A DNA stretch of 64,000 bases from Bacteroidaceae bacterium (GTDB lineage: Bacteria; Bacteroidota; Bacteroidia; Bacteroidales; Muribaculaceae), in NCBI GenBank assembly GCA_021768245.1, contig JAETNO010000004.1, positions 124,001 to 188,000 of the forward strand, read 5' to 3'. Positions 1-9,505 of the stretch are shown in pieces; the stretch's first letter is position 1; each line of letters opens with the position of its first letter. A program made the translations under genes and the position numbers. A model generated the notes under the pieces. It saw only the letters and a program-made list of their open reading frames with translations. It searched no databases and was not told the DNA's origin.

Positions 1-2
1 TC

Positions 3-719
3 GCAGCGCTGCGTCTGCACACGGCATACAGCCTCAACTGCACCCGCGTTAACCGTGCCGGCGTCGACCTCCTCGCCTCCCCCAACCTGCGTCTTCAGAT
101 GGGTGACCGCCTCGTGGTAGTCGGCGACCTCAACGATATCGAGCGCCTTTCAGTGCGCCTCGGCAACTCAATGAAGCGTCTTAACCAGCCTAACCTCATC
201 ACTATTTTCGTCGGGATTCTCTTCGGTATTATCCTCGGCTCAATAAACGTCGGCTTCGGAATGAAGCTCGGTCTTGCCGGCGGCCCGCTCGTGGTGGCAA
301 TCCTTCTGAGCCGTTTCGGCTACAAGTTCAAACTTGTCACCTACACTTCATCGTCGGCCTCGCTGCTGATGCGCGAACTCGGCATCTGTCTCTTCCTCGC
401 TTCCGTGGGAATCTCTTCCGGACAGGGCTTTGCAGCCACGGTGTTCAACTCCACCGGTATGTGGTGGGTTATATGGGGCTTTATAATCACATTCGTCCCG
501 TTGCTCACAGTCGGAATAATAGCTCGTGGAGTCTATAAAATCAACTTCCTGACGATTATGGGTCTTGTGTCCGGAGGATGCACCGACCCACCCGCACTTG
601 CCTATGCGAGCAATTCTACGGGCAGCGACGCCCCTGCTGTGGCCTATTCCACTGTCTATCCTCTCACCATGTTCCTGCGAGTGGTAGCGGCCCAGGCGCT
701 CATACTCTGTTTCTTCTAA
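3..719 (+). CDS. AspT/YidE-type putative transporter, C-terminal part (5' end outside window)
   Basis: The reading frame is open from base 3, so the gene starts left of the window; the first internal ATG at 99 is not the real start. The visible N-terminal part (ending near LVVVGDLNDIERL) looks like the end of a TrkA-C/RCK-type cytoplasmic domain. It is followed by about five hydrophobic helices with glycine-rich segments such as GLAGGPLVVAIL and GLVSGGCTDPPALAYA. This order, RCK domain then a second membrane half, is that of the AspT/YidE/YbjL exchanger family, which is inner-membrane and has about 550 residues. The substrate cannot be told. A hairpin terminator follows at 773. Confidence 0.75.
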   Translation, partial: AALRLHTAYSLNCTRVNRAGVDLLASPNLRLQMGDRLVVVGDLNDIERLSVRLGNSMKRLNQPNLITIFVGILFGIILGSINVGFGMKLGLAGGPLVVAILLSRFGYKFKLVTYTSSSASLLMRELGICLFLASVGISSGQGFAATVFNSTGMWWVIWGFIITFVPLLTVGIIARGVYKINFLTIMGLVSGGCTDPPALAYASNSTGSDAPAVAYSTVYPLTMFLRVVAAQALILCFF

Positions 720-772
720 GATATTCTCAAATGCATTTCATAAAGCATTTTAAAGAGTCTTGAAAAATCCAT

Positions 773-814
773 AAAAATCCCTCATGTTTTAACAAAAAAC
801 ACGGGGGATTTTTT
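773..814 (+). terminator. Intrinsic terminator after the transporter gene
   Basis: AAAAATCCC at 773-781 pairs with GGGATTTTT at 805-813, with extra A/T pairing inside the loop and a T run on the right arm. It abuts the prs promoter at 816, so termination of one unit and initiation of the next are packed within about 50 bases. Confidence 0.7.
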
Positions 815-815
815 G

Positions 816-823
816 TAATTTTG
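816..823 (+). promoter_or_regulatory. Bacteroidetes -7 element of prs
   Basis: TAATTTTG matches the TAnnTTTG consensus, 27 bases before the ATG at 851. No clear TTG sits 19-21 bases upstream. The element overlaps a possible TTG start codon at 821, which argues against that longer reading of prs. Confidence 0.6.
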
Positions 824-850
824 CACCCAAACTCATCATTACCACATATC

Positions 851-1795
851 ATGATTGATAACCTTCCACCAATCAAAGTATTCTCGGGAACCAAATCCCA
901 CTACATGGCCGAGGAGATTTGCCGTGACTTAGGCTGTGAACTCGGAAAGATGAACATTCAATACTTTGCCGACGGCGAGTTTGAAGTATCATTCGAGGAA
1001 TCCATCCGCGGATGTGAGGTCTACCTTGTACAGTCAACTTTCCCCAACACCGACAATCTTATGGAGCTCCTCCTTATGATTGACGCTGCCAAAAGAGCAT
1101 CTGCCGATTCTATCATTGCAGTGATGCCTTATTTTGGATGGGCCCGGCAGGACCGCAAGGACAAACCGCGTGTGTCAATCGCAGCCAAACTCGTGGCCGA
1201 CCTTCTCACCACAGCCGGCGTCGACCGTGTAATCACCATGGATCTCCACGCCGACCAGATTCAAGGATTCTTTGATATCCCGGTGGATCACCTGTATGCA
1301 TCTTCCGTGTTCATCCCCTACATACAGTCATTGAAGCTCGAGAACCTCGTAATAGCATCTCCCGACGTCGGCGGAGCGAAACGTGCCAACAGCTATGCGA
1401 AATATCTCAACGTTCCCCTTGTGCTCTGCCACAAGCAGCGCGCAAAGGCAAACGTCGTGGCCCAGATGACCGTAATCGGCGATGTAAAGGACAAAGATGT
1501 GATTCTCATCGATGATATGGTCGACACGGCCGGCACCATCACCAAAGCCGCAGACCTTATGATGGCCAACGGCGCCCGCTCCGTGCGAGCACTCTGCTCA
1601 CATGCCATCATGTCCGATCCGGCATCGGAACGCATCGACAACTGCGCCCTTACCGAAATGATGTTTACCAACTCAATTCCTTTCAACAAGAACTGCAAGA
1701 AAGCCACTATTCTTTCGGTAGCGCGTCTATTTGCCGATACAATCCGCCGTGTCCACACCCACGAATCGATTTCGTCGCAATATCTAATCAAATAA
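851..1795 (+). CDS. prs: Ribose-phosphate pyrophosphokinase (PRPP synthetase)
   Basis: 314 residues. It makes 5-phosphoribosyl diphosphate from ribose 5-phosphate and ATP for purine, pyrimidine, histidine and tryptophan synthesis in the cytoplasm. The N-terminus IKVFSGTKSHYMAEEI and the PRPP-binding loop VILIDDMVDTAGT (DDxxDTxGT) are diagnostic, as is the segment MPYFGWARQDRKDKPR. Length fits the class I enzyme. I start it at ATG 851: the in-frame TTG at 821 lies inside the promoter element. The S9 peptidase gene follows after 39 bases with no terminator, so the two may be co-transcribed. Confidence 0.95.
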   Translation: MIDNLPPIKVFSGTKSHYMAEEICRDLGCELGKMNIQYFADGEFEVSFEESIRGCEVYLVQSTFPNTDNLMELLLMIDAAKRASADSIIAVMPYFGWARQDRKDKPRVSIAAKLVADLLTTAGVDRVITMDLHADQIQGFFDIPVDHLYASSVFIPYIQSLKLENLVIASPDVGGAKRANSYAKYLNVPLVLCHKQRAKANVVAQMTVIGDVKDKDVILIDDMVDTAGTITKAADLMMANGARSVRALCSHAIMSDPASERIDNCALTEMMFTNSIPFNKNCKKATILSVARLFADTIRRVHTHESISSQYLIK

Positions 1796-1834
1796 GCACC
1801 TCATTTCTCCATTCATCACACACAGACATCTTCC

Positions 1835-4072
1835 ATGAACTTTAAATACATTATGGCATCAGTCCTCATGGCCGGAACTCTCGCCGCCTGCTCCACAGGA
1901 GGTGAAAACGAAGGCGAACTCATCGATAAGCCCGACTTCAAGAGCGAAACCGGAATATTCGATATTGATGCTCTTGAGGCTCTCGGTCGCGTATCAGCCG
2001 TGAGCGTATCGCCCGACACCCGCAAGGTGCTCTTCGGTATATCCTACGAAAGCGTCGAACAAAACAAGTCAAACAATGACCTTTACGTCATGGATTCTGA
2101 CGGTTCGAACCTTGAGCGAATCACCCGTACGGCAGGCTCCGAAGGCAATGCTGTCTGGATTAACCAGGGCAAACAGATTGCTTTCACCTATGCTGTCGAC
2201 GGAGTTCCGCAGCTATGGGTGATGAATGCCGACGGCAGCGGACGCAAGCAGGTGACAGAAATTGAAAAAGGTGTAGAAGGTTTCCTTTTCTCACCCGATG
2301 AAAAGAGCGTGATGATTATATCCGCAATCAAGTTTTCCCGCGAGGCAAAGGATATCTATCCCGATCTCCCCAAAGCTACAGGCCGTGTTATCGACGACCT
2401 CATGTACAAGCACTGGGATCAGTGGGTCACTGAAATCCCCCATCCGTTTATCGGAGAATTTGACGGTTCCAAGGTAAGCAACCTTACCGACATCATGACT
2501 GACGAGCCGATGTATGAAGCCCCGATGCGTCCATTCGGCGGAGTAGAGTCTTTCGCATGGGCGCCTGACAGCAAATCGATAATTTACGTTTCCAGAAAGA
2601 ATTCAGGCGTGAACTATGCGGTTTCCACCAATTCCGACCTCTATCTCTACGATATCGAAGCGAAAACGACCCGCAACCTCACTGAAGGCATGATGGGCTA
2701 TGATACCGCTCCCACCTTCTCTCCCGACGGAAAATATGTGGCATGGCTCTCGATGGAGCATGACGGATATGAAAGCGACAAGAACCGCATCTTCCTGATG
2801 GATATGACTTCCGGCGAAAAGACCGACCTTACTGACGGATGGGACTATACAGCCGATGCCATCGCATGGAATCCAAACGGAAAATCGCTCTATTTCCTCG
2901 CTCCTAAAAACGGTGATATACCCGTATTTTCACTTGATATAGCCACAAAAGAAATCAAAGTAGTAGCCGATGGCGAATGTGACTATGCGGCTCTCGCGCC
3001 CCTCGACGAGAATACACTCATCACCCTCCGCCATTCAATGCTCTATCCCAATGAGGTGTTCGCCGTTAATTCCGGTGAAGTAAAGCAAATCTCCAATGTC
3101 AACACCGAGCTTCTTGCATCTGTTAAGATGCCAAAGGTTGAACGCAATATGGTGCCGACGACAGATGGCAAGGAAATGCTCGTATGGGCCGTTTATCCGC
3201 AGGATTTCGACTCCACCAAGACTTATCCCGCAATCCTCTACTGCCAGGGTGGCCCGCAGCAGGCCGTAAGCCAGTTCTGGAGCTACCGCTGGAACCTCGC
3301 CCTGATGGCCTCTAACGGATACATTGTCATTGCTCCTAACCGCCGTGGACTCCCCGGATTCGGGACTGAATGGAACGCCCAGATTTCAGGAGACTACGGA
3401 GGCCAGAACATGCGCGACTATCTGAGCGCGGTCGACTATATGAAGAAGTTCCCCTTCGTGGATGCCGACCATATCGGGTGTACGGGAGCAAGCTACGGTG
3501 GATTCTCGACATACTGGCTTGCCGGCAACCACGACAAGCGCTTTGCCGCCTTCCTTGCACATGCAGGCATATTCAACATGGAGGCCCAGTATCTTGAAAC
3601 TGAGGAAATGTGGTTTGCCAACTGGGATATGGGCGGTGGAGCCGCAAATGCTCCGGTCGACACTAAGGACGCACTTGACTACGGTGCTTTCTGGAATAAA
3701 GCCAACGCTACCGCACAACGCACTTTTGCACTCTCACCCCATCGTTTCGTCGACAAATGGGACACTCCAATCATGATTACCCACGGAGAATTTGACTACC
3801 GCATCCTCTCCTCGCAGGGAGAGATGGCTTTCAATGCCGCAAAACTCCGTGGCATACCTGCCGAGATGCTGATTTTCCCTGATGAGAACCATTGGATTCT
3901 CAAACCGCAGAACGCAATCATGTGGCAACGCCTCTTCTTCCGTTGGTTTGACAAATGGCTGAAACCGGGTTCCGAGACATCTGCTGCGACCGCCCCGGCC
4001 GCTGACGGAGATTCCATCCGGCCTGCATATCCTTCCCATGCAGGACAGGCTCCTATCCAGGCCGAAGAATAA
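1835..4072 (+). CDS. S9 family peptidase lipoprotein (dipeptidyl/prolyl peptidase type)
   Basis: 745 residues. The signal peptide ends in a lipobox (LAAC, followed by STGGENEGE), so this is a lipoprotein of the periplasm or outer membrane. The N-terminal half is a WD40/TolB-like beta-propeller with repeated SPDG/NPNGK blades. The C-terminal part is an alpha/beta hydrolase with the triad Ser553 in GASYGG, Asp654 in HGEFDYR and His686 in DENHWI. The family removes di- or tripeptides from peptide N-termini, often after proline, for amino-acid scavenging; exact specificity is not visible. The last 35 residues are an Ala/Ser/Pro-rich tail of unknown role. A bidirectional terminator follows. Confidence 0.9.
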   Translation: MNFKYIMASVLMAGTLAACSTGGENEGELIDKPDFKSETGIFDIDALEALGRVSAVSVSPDTRKVLFGISYESVEQNKSNNDLYVMDSDGSNLERITRTAGSEGNAVWINQGKQIAFTYAVDGVPQLWVMNADGSGRKQVTEIEKGVEGFLFSPDEKSVMIISAIKFSREAKDIYPDLPKATGRVIDDLMYKHWDQWVTEIPHPFIGEFDGSKVSNLTDIMTDEPMYEAPMRPFGGVESFAWAPDSKSIIYVSRKNSGVNYAVSTNSDLYLYDIEAKTTRNLTEGMMGYDTAPTFSPDGKYVAWLSMEHDGYESDKNRIFLMDMTSGEKTDLTDGWDYTADAIAWNPNGKSLYFLAPKNGDIPVFSLDIATKEIKVVADGECDYAALAPLDENTLITLRHSMLYPNEVFAVNSGEVKQISNVNTELLASVKMPKVERNMVPTTDGKEMLVWAVYPQDFDSTKTYPAILYCQGGPQQAVSQFWSYRWNLALMASNGYIVIAPNRRGLPGFGTEWNAQISGDYGGQNMRDYLSAVDYMKKFPFVDADHIGCTGASYGGFSTYWLAGNHDKRFAAFLAHAGIFNMEAQYLETEEMWFANWDMGGGAANAPVDTKDALDYGAFWNKANATAQRTFALSPHRFVDKWDTPIMITHGEFDYRILSSQGEMAFNAAKLRGIPAEMLIFPDENHWILKPQNAIMWQRLFFRWFDKWLKPGSETSAATAPAADGDSIRPAYPSHAGQAPIQAEE

Positions 4073-4089
4073 ATCATACAGACAAAAAT

Positions 4090-4136
4090 AACACCCGCAT
4101 CAGCAAAATCACAAGCTGATGCGGGTGTTGTTTTTT
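4090..4136. terminator. Bidirectional intrinsic terminator
   Basis: A perfect 15-bp stem (4090-4104 with 4115-4129), a 10-base loop and six T follow on the plus strand. It separates the convergent S9 peptidase gene and the minus-strand run ending with GtrA. Confidence 0.9.
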
Positions 4137-4142
4137 AATGAC

Positions 4143-4580
4143 CTATGACTTAAAAGTTACTACCCGATTATATATGTAATTACAAACCGTATAGAAGCCC
4201 ATGCCTATTATAGTAGCAACGCCATAAGCGCTGAGTGTAAAACCGCCGGGAAGCAACCATTCACGGGCACCAAGAACAGAAGTCATGGCAACGGTCACTG
4301 CAAACTGCCCGGCATAGCAAATTAAAAATCCGGCAAAAAAGCGAAAGGCCTCGACATGAAAACGGCGCGAACGCGAGCGGAACACCCATAGTTTGTTCCA
4401 CAGAAAAGAATTAATCATACCGGCCACATAACCTATTGCATTAGACAGCCAAGGATTGACGCCAAGCACGGATTTCAATAAAAGAATCACCGTAAGAGTC
4501 ACCAATGTATTTCCTCCCCCGACAAGGATATATTTTGCAAACTGCTTCGCGTCCCTTCGGTGAATTCCCGGAATCGTCAT
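4143..4580 (-). CDS. GtrA-family membrane protein
   Basis: 145 residues with four predicted membrane helices in the GtrA arrangement. Typical segments are FAKYILVGGGNTLVTL, a pair of helices around NAIGYVAGMINSFLWNKLWVF, and a C-terminal CNYIYNRVVTF. GtrA proteins are thought to help move lipid-linked sugars (such as undecaprenyl-phosphate glucose) across the inner membrane during decoration of surface glycans. No glycosyltransferase partner is adjacent here. It is the last gene of a minus-strand run from pheS and sits 46 bases behind the TRIC-type channel gene. Confidence 0.85.
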   Translation of the reverse strand: MTIPGIHRRDAKQFAKYILVGGGNTLVTLTVILLLKSVLGVNPWLSNAIGYVAGMINSFLWNKLWVFRSRSRRFHVEAFRFFAGFLICYAGQFAVTVAMTSVLGAREWLLPGGFTLSAYGVATIIGMGFYTVCNYIYNRVVTFKS

Positions 4581-4626
4581 TTAATTATCTTATTTATTCA
4601 AATATTATCAGTATGTCAAGAGGCCG

Positions 4627-5295
4627 CTACCTGCGCCCCCATTTCCCGTTGCCACGGTGATTGGGAGCCTTTTCCTCGAGCGAACGCTCCCTCATTTCAG
4701 GCAGATGCCATCCATAGCGCAAAGCGCCCCAACGAAGGAAGAGTATCGTGACGACACAGAGTGACTGCTGCAGCCATACGGGGCCACCTACAATCGCGGT
4801 GAACCAATAGACAACTCCCCCGGCTATGCATGCAGTGGCATATATGTCCTTACGGAAAAACAAAGGCTCTTCATTTATCAGCACATCTCGGAGCACTCCC
4901 CCGAAAGCACCGGTTATCATACCCATGATTATCGCCACCCACATAGGAAAACCGAGAGCCAATGTCTTCTGTATGCCCGTAATCGCAAACAGCGTAAGAC
5001 CGACTGCGTCAAACATAAAAAGCAGTTTGGAATCAGATGTCAACACCCGCGTAAAGGCCAGAACAATCAGAAATGCCACGCCTGTGATTGCAAGATAAAT
5101 CCATGTCTGCATCCAGAACACCGGCGCGTCAAGCATCACATCGCGGAGCGTTCCTCCCCCTATAGCGGTAATAGCCCCTATAGTGTAGGCGCCGAACCAG
5201 TCAAACCTCTTCTTGGCGGCAAGTCTCACGCCGCTTATTCCAAAAGCCAGTGTGCCGAGCATCTCGATTATGAATATGAATGTTTCTTCAACCAT
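4627..5295 (-). CDS. Trimeric intracellular cation (TRIC) channel family protein (UPF0126)
   Basis: 222 residues, about seven membrane helices arranged as an internal repeat. The two glycine-rich half-repeat signatures are GAITAIGGGTLRDVML and GMITGAFGGVLRDVLI; the GGxLRD motif recurs as expected for the bacterial YadS/TRIC family. Bacterial members are inner-membrane potassium channels, and some relatives have been annotated as glycine transporters; I cannot separate these. The last 30 residues are a charged cytoplasmic tail. It lies 14 bases downstream of nth and is probably in the same transcript. Confidence 0.85.
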   Translation of the reverse strand: MVEETFIFIIEMLGTLAFGISGVRLAAKKRFDWFGAYTIGAITAIGGGTLRDVMLDAPVFWMQTWIYLAITGVAFLIVLAFTRVLTSDSKLLFMFDAVGLTLFAITGIQKTLALGFPMWVAIIMGMITGAFGGVLRDVLINEEPLFFRKDIYATACIAGGVVYWFTAIVGGPVWLQQSLCVVTILFLRWGALRYGWHLPEMRERSLEEKAPNHRGNGKWGRR

Positions 5296-5309
5296 TAGCG
5301 TCCCAGCCT

Positions 5310-5969
5310 TTATTTCCCTGAGATTTTATCATCGCCGCCTTTCTGATAGTAACGGCACACGGACGTGAGACCGCAATTCAGACAATCGGGCCTGCGCGCC
5401 TTGCAGACATAACGCCCATGGAGTATCAGCCAATGATGTGCCTTCGGTATCAGTTCGTCAGGGATATGCTTCACAAGGGCTTTCTCCGTCGCAAGCGGGG
5501 TCTTTGAATTCGTGGTCAGTCCAATGCGCTCGCTTACGCGGAACACGTGGGTATCAACAGCCATAGTGGCCCTATTGTAGACCACCGCGAGAATCACATT
5601 TGCCGTTTTTCTTCCAACTCCCGGAAGACTCATCAATGCGTCAAGGTCTGACGGTACCTCCCCTCCGAAATCCTCAACAAGCTTCTTTGCCATGCCGCTC
5701 AGCAGACGGCTTTTGTTGTTAGGATAGGAACAGGATTTAATATACTCAAAAATCTCCTCTACCGATGCGGCAGCCATCGCCTCCGGTGTCGGTAAAGCCT
5801 CAAAAAGAGGAGGTGTAATCATATTTACCCTTTTATCCGTACACTGTGCCGAAAGAATCACGGCTACAAGCAGTTGGAAAGGATTGTCATACCTGAGTTC
5901 TGTCTCCGCAACGGGCATCGCTGATGAAAACCATTCTATGACCCGTTGGTAGCGTTCTTTTACCGTCAT
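5310..5969 (-). CDS. nth: Endonuclease III (DNA glycosylase/AP lyase)
   Basis: 219 residues, normal for the family. It removes oxidised pyrimidines from DNA and nicks the abasic site in base-excision repair. The helix-hairpin-helix LPGVGRKTAN carries catalytic Lys121, and Asp139 lies in VDTHVFR. The C-terminus has the [4Fe-4S] motif C189-x6-C196-x2-C199-x5-C205. All key residues are present. Its ATG overlaps the pheS stop by one base (TGATG), indicating translational coupling. Confidence 0.95.
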   Translation of the reverse strand: MTVKERYQRVIEWFSSAMPVAETELRYDNPFQLLVAVILSAQCTDKRVNMITPPLFEALPTPEAMAAASVEEIFEYIKSCSYPNNKSRLLSGMAKKLVEDFGGEVPSDLDALMSLPGVGRKTANVILAVVYNRATMAVDTHVFRVSERIGLTTNSKTPLATEKALVKHIPDELIPKAHHWLILHGRYVCKARRPDCLNCGLTSVCRYYQKGGDDKISGK

Positions 5970-6988
5970 CAGTGGGCAGCCTTGAACTCTTCGAGGAAGC
6001 GGACATCATTCTCAGAGAATAGTCGGAGGTCATTCACCTGATATTTAAGATTGGTGATGCGCTCCACACCCATTCCGAGAGCGAAACCGCTATAGATTTT
6101 GGAATCTATGCCACAGGCTTCAAGCACATTGGGGTCGACCATACCGCATCCCAGAATCTCGACCCATCCCGTATGCTTGCAGAACGAACAGCCCTTGCCG
6201 CCACAGAGATTGCAGGAGATATCCATCTCGGCAGAAGGTTCGGTGAATGGGAAATAGCTCGGACGCAGGCGTATTTTCGTCTCTGGGCCAAACATCTCAC
6301 GGGCAAAATAAAGCAGAGTCTGACGGAGGTCGGCATACGACACATTCTTATCCACATAAAGTGCTTCCACCTGATGGAAAAAGCAGTGGGCGCGGGCCGA
6401 GACTGCCTCATTGCGATAAACGCGACCAGGACAGATAATGCGGATAGGCGGTTGCGTTTTCTCCATCACACGGCTCTGAACCGATGAGGTGTGAGTGCGA
6501 AGAAGCACATCAGGATTACGCTGAATGAAGAAAGTGTCCTGCATGTCGCGCGCCGGATGGTCCTCGGCGAAATTAAGCGAGGAAAACACATGCCAATCAT
6601 CCTCTACTTCAGGCCCCTCGGCAATCGTGAATCCGAGGCGTGAAAAAATTGATATGATTTCGTTCTTTACTATCGAAAGCGGATGGCGTGTGCCAAGCGG
6701 CATCGGAGCCGCCGTACGGCTGAGGTCGATATCAGCTGTGGCCGTATCGGCTGTCTCTATACCCTCACGGAGAGAGTTAAGCTTATCTGTAGCAAGATTC
6801 TTGAGTTCGTTGAGTTTTTGCCCAAGTTCACGCTTCTGCTCCGCAGGCACACTACGGAAATCAGCCATAAGCTCGGATATAGCACCCTTTTTGCTCAGAT
6901 ATTTTATGCGGAGGGCTTCCACCTCTTGCGCGTTTGCTGCGCAAAGCGTTTCTATTTCAGCTTTAAGCTGATTTATTTTTTCAATCAT
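5969..6988 (-). CDS. pheS: Phenylalanyl-tRNA synthetase alpha subunit
   Basis: 339 residues. It charges tRNA-Phe as part of the (alpha-beta)2 cytoplasmic enzyme. An N-terminal coiled coil (about residues 1-85) binds tRNA. The class II catalytic core follows, with motif 2 around CPGRVYRNEAVSARAHCFFH and motif 3 around ALGMGVERITNLKY. The segment FTEPSAEMDISCNLCGGKGC holds a CxxC-x-GKGC cysteine cluster seen in many bacterial PheS. pheT is not next to it; nth follows instead. A minus-strand -7 element lies at 7031. Confidence 0.96.
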   Translation of the reverse strand: MIEKINQLKAEIETLCAANAQEVEALRIKYLSKKGAISELMADFRSVPAEQKRELGQKLNELKNLATDKLNSLREGIETADTATADIDLSRTAAPMPLGTRHPLSIVKNEIISIFSRLGFTIAEGPEVEDDWHVFSSLNFAEDHPARDMQDTFFIQRNPDVLLRTHTSSVQSRVMEKTQPPIRIICPGRVYRNEAVSARAHCFFHQVEALYVDKNVSYADLRQTLLYFAREMFGPETKIRLRPSYFPFTEPSAEMDISCNLCGGKGCSFCKHTGWVEILGCGMVDPNVLEACGIDSKIYSGFALGMGVERITNLKYQVNDLRLFSENDVRFLEEFKAAH

Positions 6989-7030
6989 TTCGTATGTAGA
7001 AGCAATTTAGAAATTCAGATTTTAAGGCTA

Positions 7031-7038
7031 CAAAATTA
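7031..7038 (-). promoter_or_regulatory. -7 element upstream of pheS
   Basis: On the minus strand this reads TAATTTTG, 43 bases before the pheS ATG. It probably drives pheS-nth-TRIC-GtrA. No TTG is at the ideal distance. Confidence 0.5.
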
Positions 7039-7064
7039 GGCATTTTTTCGCAAAACTCAGAGTG

Positions 7065-7931
7065 TCAGCCCCGTTTTTTTGATTTCGGTTCCTCATCGGC
7101 AAAACGGTTCGGGAAAGCTATCTGCTGTCGCGGACGGCTCATGGCATATACAATCAACAGCACCCCGATAATTATGAACGGCACACTAAGCCATTGCCCC
7201 ATATTGAGAGTCATTGTCTGCTCGAATTCCACCTGAGGATTCTTTATGAACTCTATCAGGAAACGGGGTAGGAATATACCTATAAAGAACACTCCGAAAA
7301 TCAATCCGGGACGCTCTTCTGCATTTTTCTTCCAATACATCCACATCAGAATGGCAAACAGGGCGAAATAGCAAAGCGCTTCATAAATCTGCGTTGGATG
7401 GCATGCCTGACCATAATAGAGCTGACGCCACTCCATCGAGCGTACGAACATGAATCCCCATGGCAGATCCGTAGCATGGCCGAAAATTTCCGAATTGAAA
7501 AGATTGCCGAGACGGATCAGACCGCCGACTAATGCTATCGGTATCACGAGCCGGTCAAATGTCCACAAAGGATTGCGCTTGGTGGTGAAAATCGAATAGA
7601 GAATCACACACAGTATTATACCTATTGTCCCACCATGGCTCGCAAGACCTCCGTTCCAGACATAAAGGATGCTTATAGGATCCTGCTTATACATATCCCA
7701 CTCGTAGAAAAACACATGACCGAGACGGGCACCGATTATAGTCCCGGCAATGGTCCACACCAACAGGATGCTAAGCCACTTTTCAGGCGCGCCCTCATGC
7801 CTGTAGATTCTTGATTCAATCTCATATCCGATAAGAAACCCGACCATAAACATAAGGCTGTACCACCGTAAGGCATAGCTGCCGATATGGAACAGGACCG
7901 GATCGGTGTTCCAAACTATGAAGTCTAACAT
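7065..7931 (-). CDS. lgt: Prolipoprotein diacylglyceryl transferase
   Basis: 288 residues, seven membrane helices. It transfers diacylglycerol from phosphatidylglycerol to the lipobox cysteine of prolipoproteins in the inner membrane, the first step in maturing the many lipoproteins encoded here. The Lgt signature appears as GGLIRLGNLFNSEIFG, with the essential arginine. Other family features are the early HIGSYALRWYSLMF segment and HPTQIYEA. The C-terminal tail is basic (EPKSKKRG). A -7 element lies at 7963. Confidence 0.95.
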   Translation of the reverse strand: MLDFIVWNTDPVLFHIGSYALRWYSLMFMVGFLIGYEIESRIYRHEGAPEKWLSILLVWTIAGTIIGARLGHVFFYEWDMYKQDPISILYVWNGGLASHGGTIGIILCVILYSIFTTKRNPLWTFDRLVIPIALVGGLIRLGNLFNSEIFGHATDLPWGFMFVRSMEWRQLYYGQACHPTQIYEALCYFALFAILMWMYWKKNAEERPGLIFGVFFIGIFLPRFLIEFIKNPQVEFEQTMTLNMGQWLSVPFIIIGVLLIVYAMSRPRQQIAFPNRFADEEPKSKKRG

Positions 7932-7962
7932 AGCGATGAATTCTCGTTAATATATTTATTGA

Positions 7963-7970
7963 CAAAGGTA
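7963..7970 (-). promoter_or_regulatory. -7 element upstream of lgt
   Basis: The minus strand reads TACCTTTG (TAnnTTTG), 31 bases before the lgt ATG. No convincing -33 TTG. Confidence 0.5.
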
Positions 7971-8026
7971 CAAAAATTCATAGACTACATAAAGAAAGTC
8001 AGAATATTTCTACCACCGCATCGACT

Positions 8027-9424
8027 TCACAGCTTCTTTCTGAGCCTTGCCAAAAGTCCGTTTCTGCGGTCTGAACGCCAGGTAAAGAAACTGTCGGCAG
8101 TAAAAAGCCTGACAACTCCGAATGAAATTGCTGCCGACAGCGTCAACGGGAGGAAATAGGCGTAGGCCGCTCCCATCTCGCATGTGAGGAATATCGCCAT
8201 CATTGGAGCGCGTATCGCTCCGGCCATCACCCCCGCCATGGCATAGTAAGCGAAATGTGAAACAGGGAGATTCAACCCGAAAAGACCATTGAGCACAGAC
8301 GCGAAAACAAATCCCACCATACACCCCGCAAAAAGCGTGGGAGCAAAATCGCCACTGACGCCACCGCCACTGTTAGTGGCTGAAGTGGCAAAGCATTTGG
8401 CAAGGAGAGCGCCGCCAACAACTGCGACAAGCCCCCATGACCCTGCGACATGACCGGCAAAAATGCTGTCGGAAAACAGTGTGGAGAAATCACCGTTTAT
8501 CACTTTCCCCACTGTCCCGTAGCCCTCCCCATAAAGAATCGGGAAACAGAACACCAACACGGAAAGTATAGTACCGCCAACGATATTTTTCACCCATGGA
8601 TTTCGGAGGCAGTTGAGAAACTGTGAGACTTTCTTCATTATGAAACTGTAGTAGAGCGAATAAACCCCACAAAACACCCCGAGAGCCACTACATAAGGCA
8701 ACAATCCAACATCGAATCCGACACTTTGGTCAAACGGAATGTCAAGTGTGCATCCGGAAAGGAAATAAGCGGTCATGGCTGCTGTGATTGCAGTGACCAA
8801 AAGCACCAGGACAGAAAACGTTGTCATAGGAACCCTCAAAACCTCAAGAGTGAAAAGCACACCTCCAAGAGGCGATTTAAAAATTCCGGCAATCCCCGCT
8901 CCGGCTCCGCAACCGACCATTATCATCATCATGCGGGGAGAAAGACGGAAAATCTGCGCCATCCTGCTTCCAATCGCAGCCCCTGCATAAGCTATAGGCC
9001 CTTCAGAACCGGCCGAACCGCCGAATCCCAACGTAATTGTACTCGCTATAATCGGTGAATACATTATATAGGCCTTAAGGGCGTATATCTTATTCGAAAG
9101 GCTCTTCATAAGCTGCGCCACACCGTGGGCAAGACGGGCTTTCAATATGTAGCGGCAGAATATGCCGGTGAGAACAATTCCCGCCAAGGGTATAAGCAAC
9201 AATGCCCAGTTGGCGGAGTCTGCATGAAAATGCCCCGTCAGGAAACGTGATACGGTAGCGACGAGCCTCTTGAGGACAAATGCGCCCACACCGCCCAATA
9301 TCCCCACAACCGTAGCAAGGATAAAGATGAAAGCCTTGTCGGAAATGCGGCGTTCGCGCCAACGCAGAAATCTGTCAATCAGACCGCGCTGTTCATCCCG
9401 TTGTTGAAAACCGTGAGGCGACAT
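8027..9424 (-). CDS. ClC-family chloride channel/antiporter
   Basis: 465 residues, many membrane helices. The ClC selectivity-filter segments are visible: GGSAGSEGPIAYAG (GxEGP motif, helix F) and TNSGGGVSGDFAPTLFAG (GxFxP-like, helix N). No C-terminal CBS pair is present, so this is a short prokaryotic form. ClC proteins are homodimeric chloride channels or Cl-/H+ exchangers of the inner membrane. Mode of transport cannot be told, but a Glu is kept in GSEGP, the position of the gating glutamate in exchangers. It appears to be a single-gene unit. Confidence 0.93.
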   Translation of the reverse strand: MSPHGFQQRDEQRGLIDRFLRWRERRISDKAFIFILATVVGILGGVGAFVLKRLVATVSRFLTGHFHADSANWALLLIPLAGIVLTGIFCRYILKARLAHGVAQLMKSLSNKIYALKAYIMYSPIIASTITLGFGGSAGSEGPIAYAGAAIGSRMAQIFRLSPRMMMIMVGCGAGAGIAGIFKSPLGGVLFTLEVLRVPMTTFSVLVLLVTAITAAMTAYFLSGCTLDIPFDQSVGFDVGLLPYVVALGVFCGVYSLYYSFIMKKVSQFLNCLRNPWVKNIVGGTILSVLVFCFPILYGEGYGTVGKVINGDFSTLFSDSIFAGHVAGSWGLVAVVGGALLAKCFATSATNSGGGVSGDFAPTLFAGCMVGFVFASVLNGLFGLNLPVSHFAYYAMAGVMAGAIRAPMMAIFLTCEMGAAYAYFLPLTLSAAISFGVVRLFTADSFFTWRSDRRNGLLARLRKKL

Positions 9425-9505
9425 ATTGACTACCGTAAAACTGTTACCGTGATATTATAGAAAACAATCCCGATTTAACGATAGTTCTATTTCCGTAAAT
9501 ATTGC

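Noticed and set aside
821..850. TTG start for prs, and likewise TTG 47132 for the YcaO gene
   Set aside because: The first lies within the -7 promoter element. The second adds a non-conserved extension before a good ATG.
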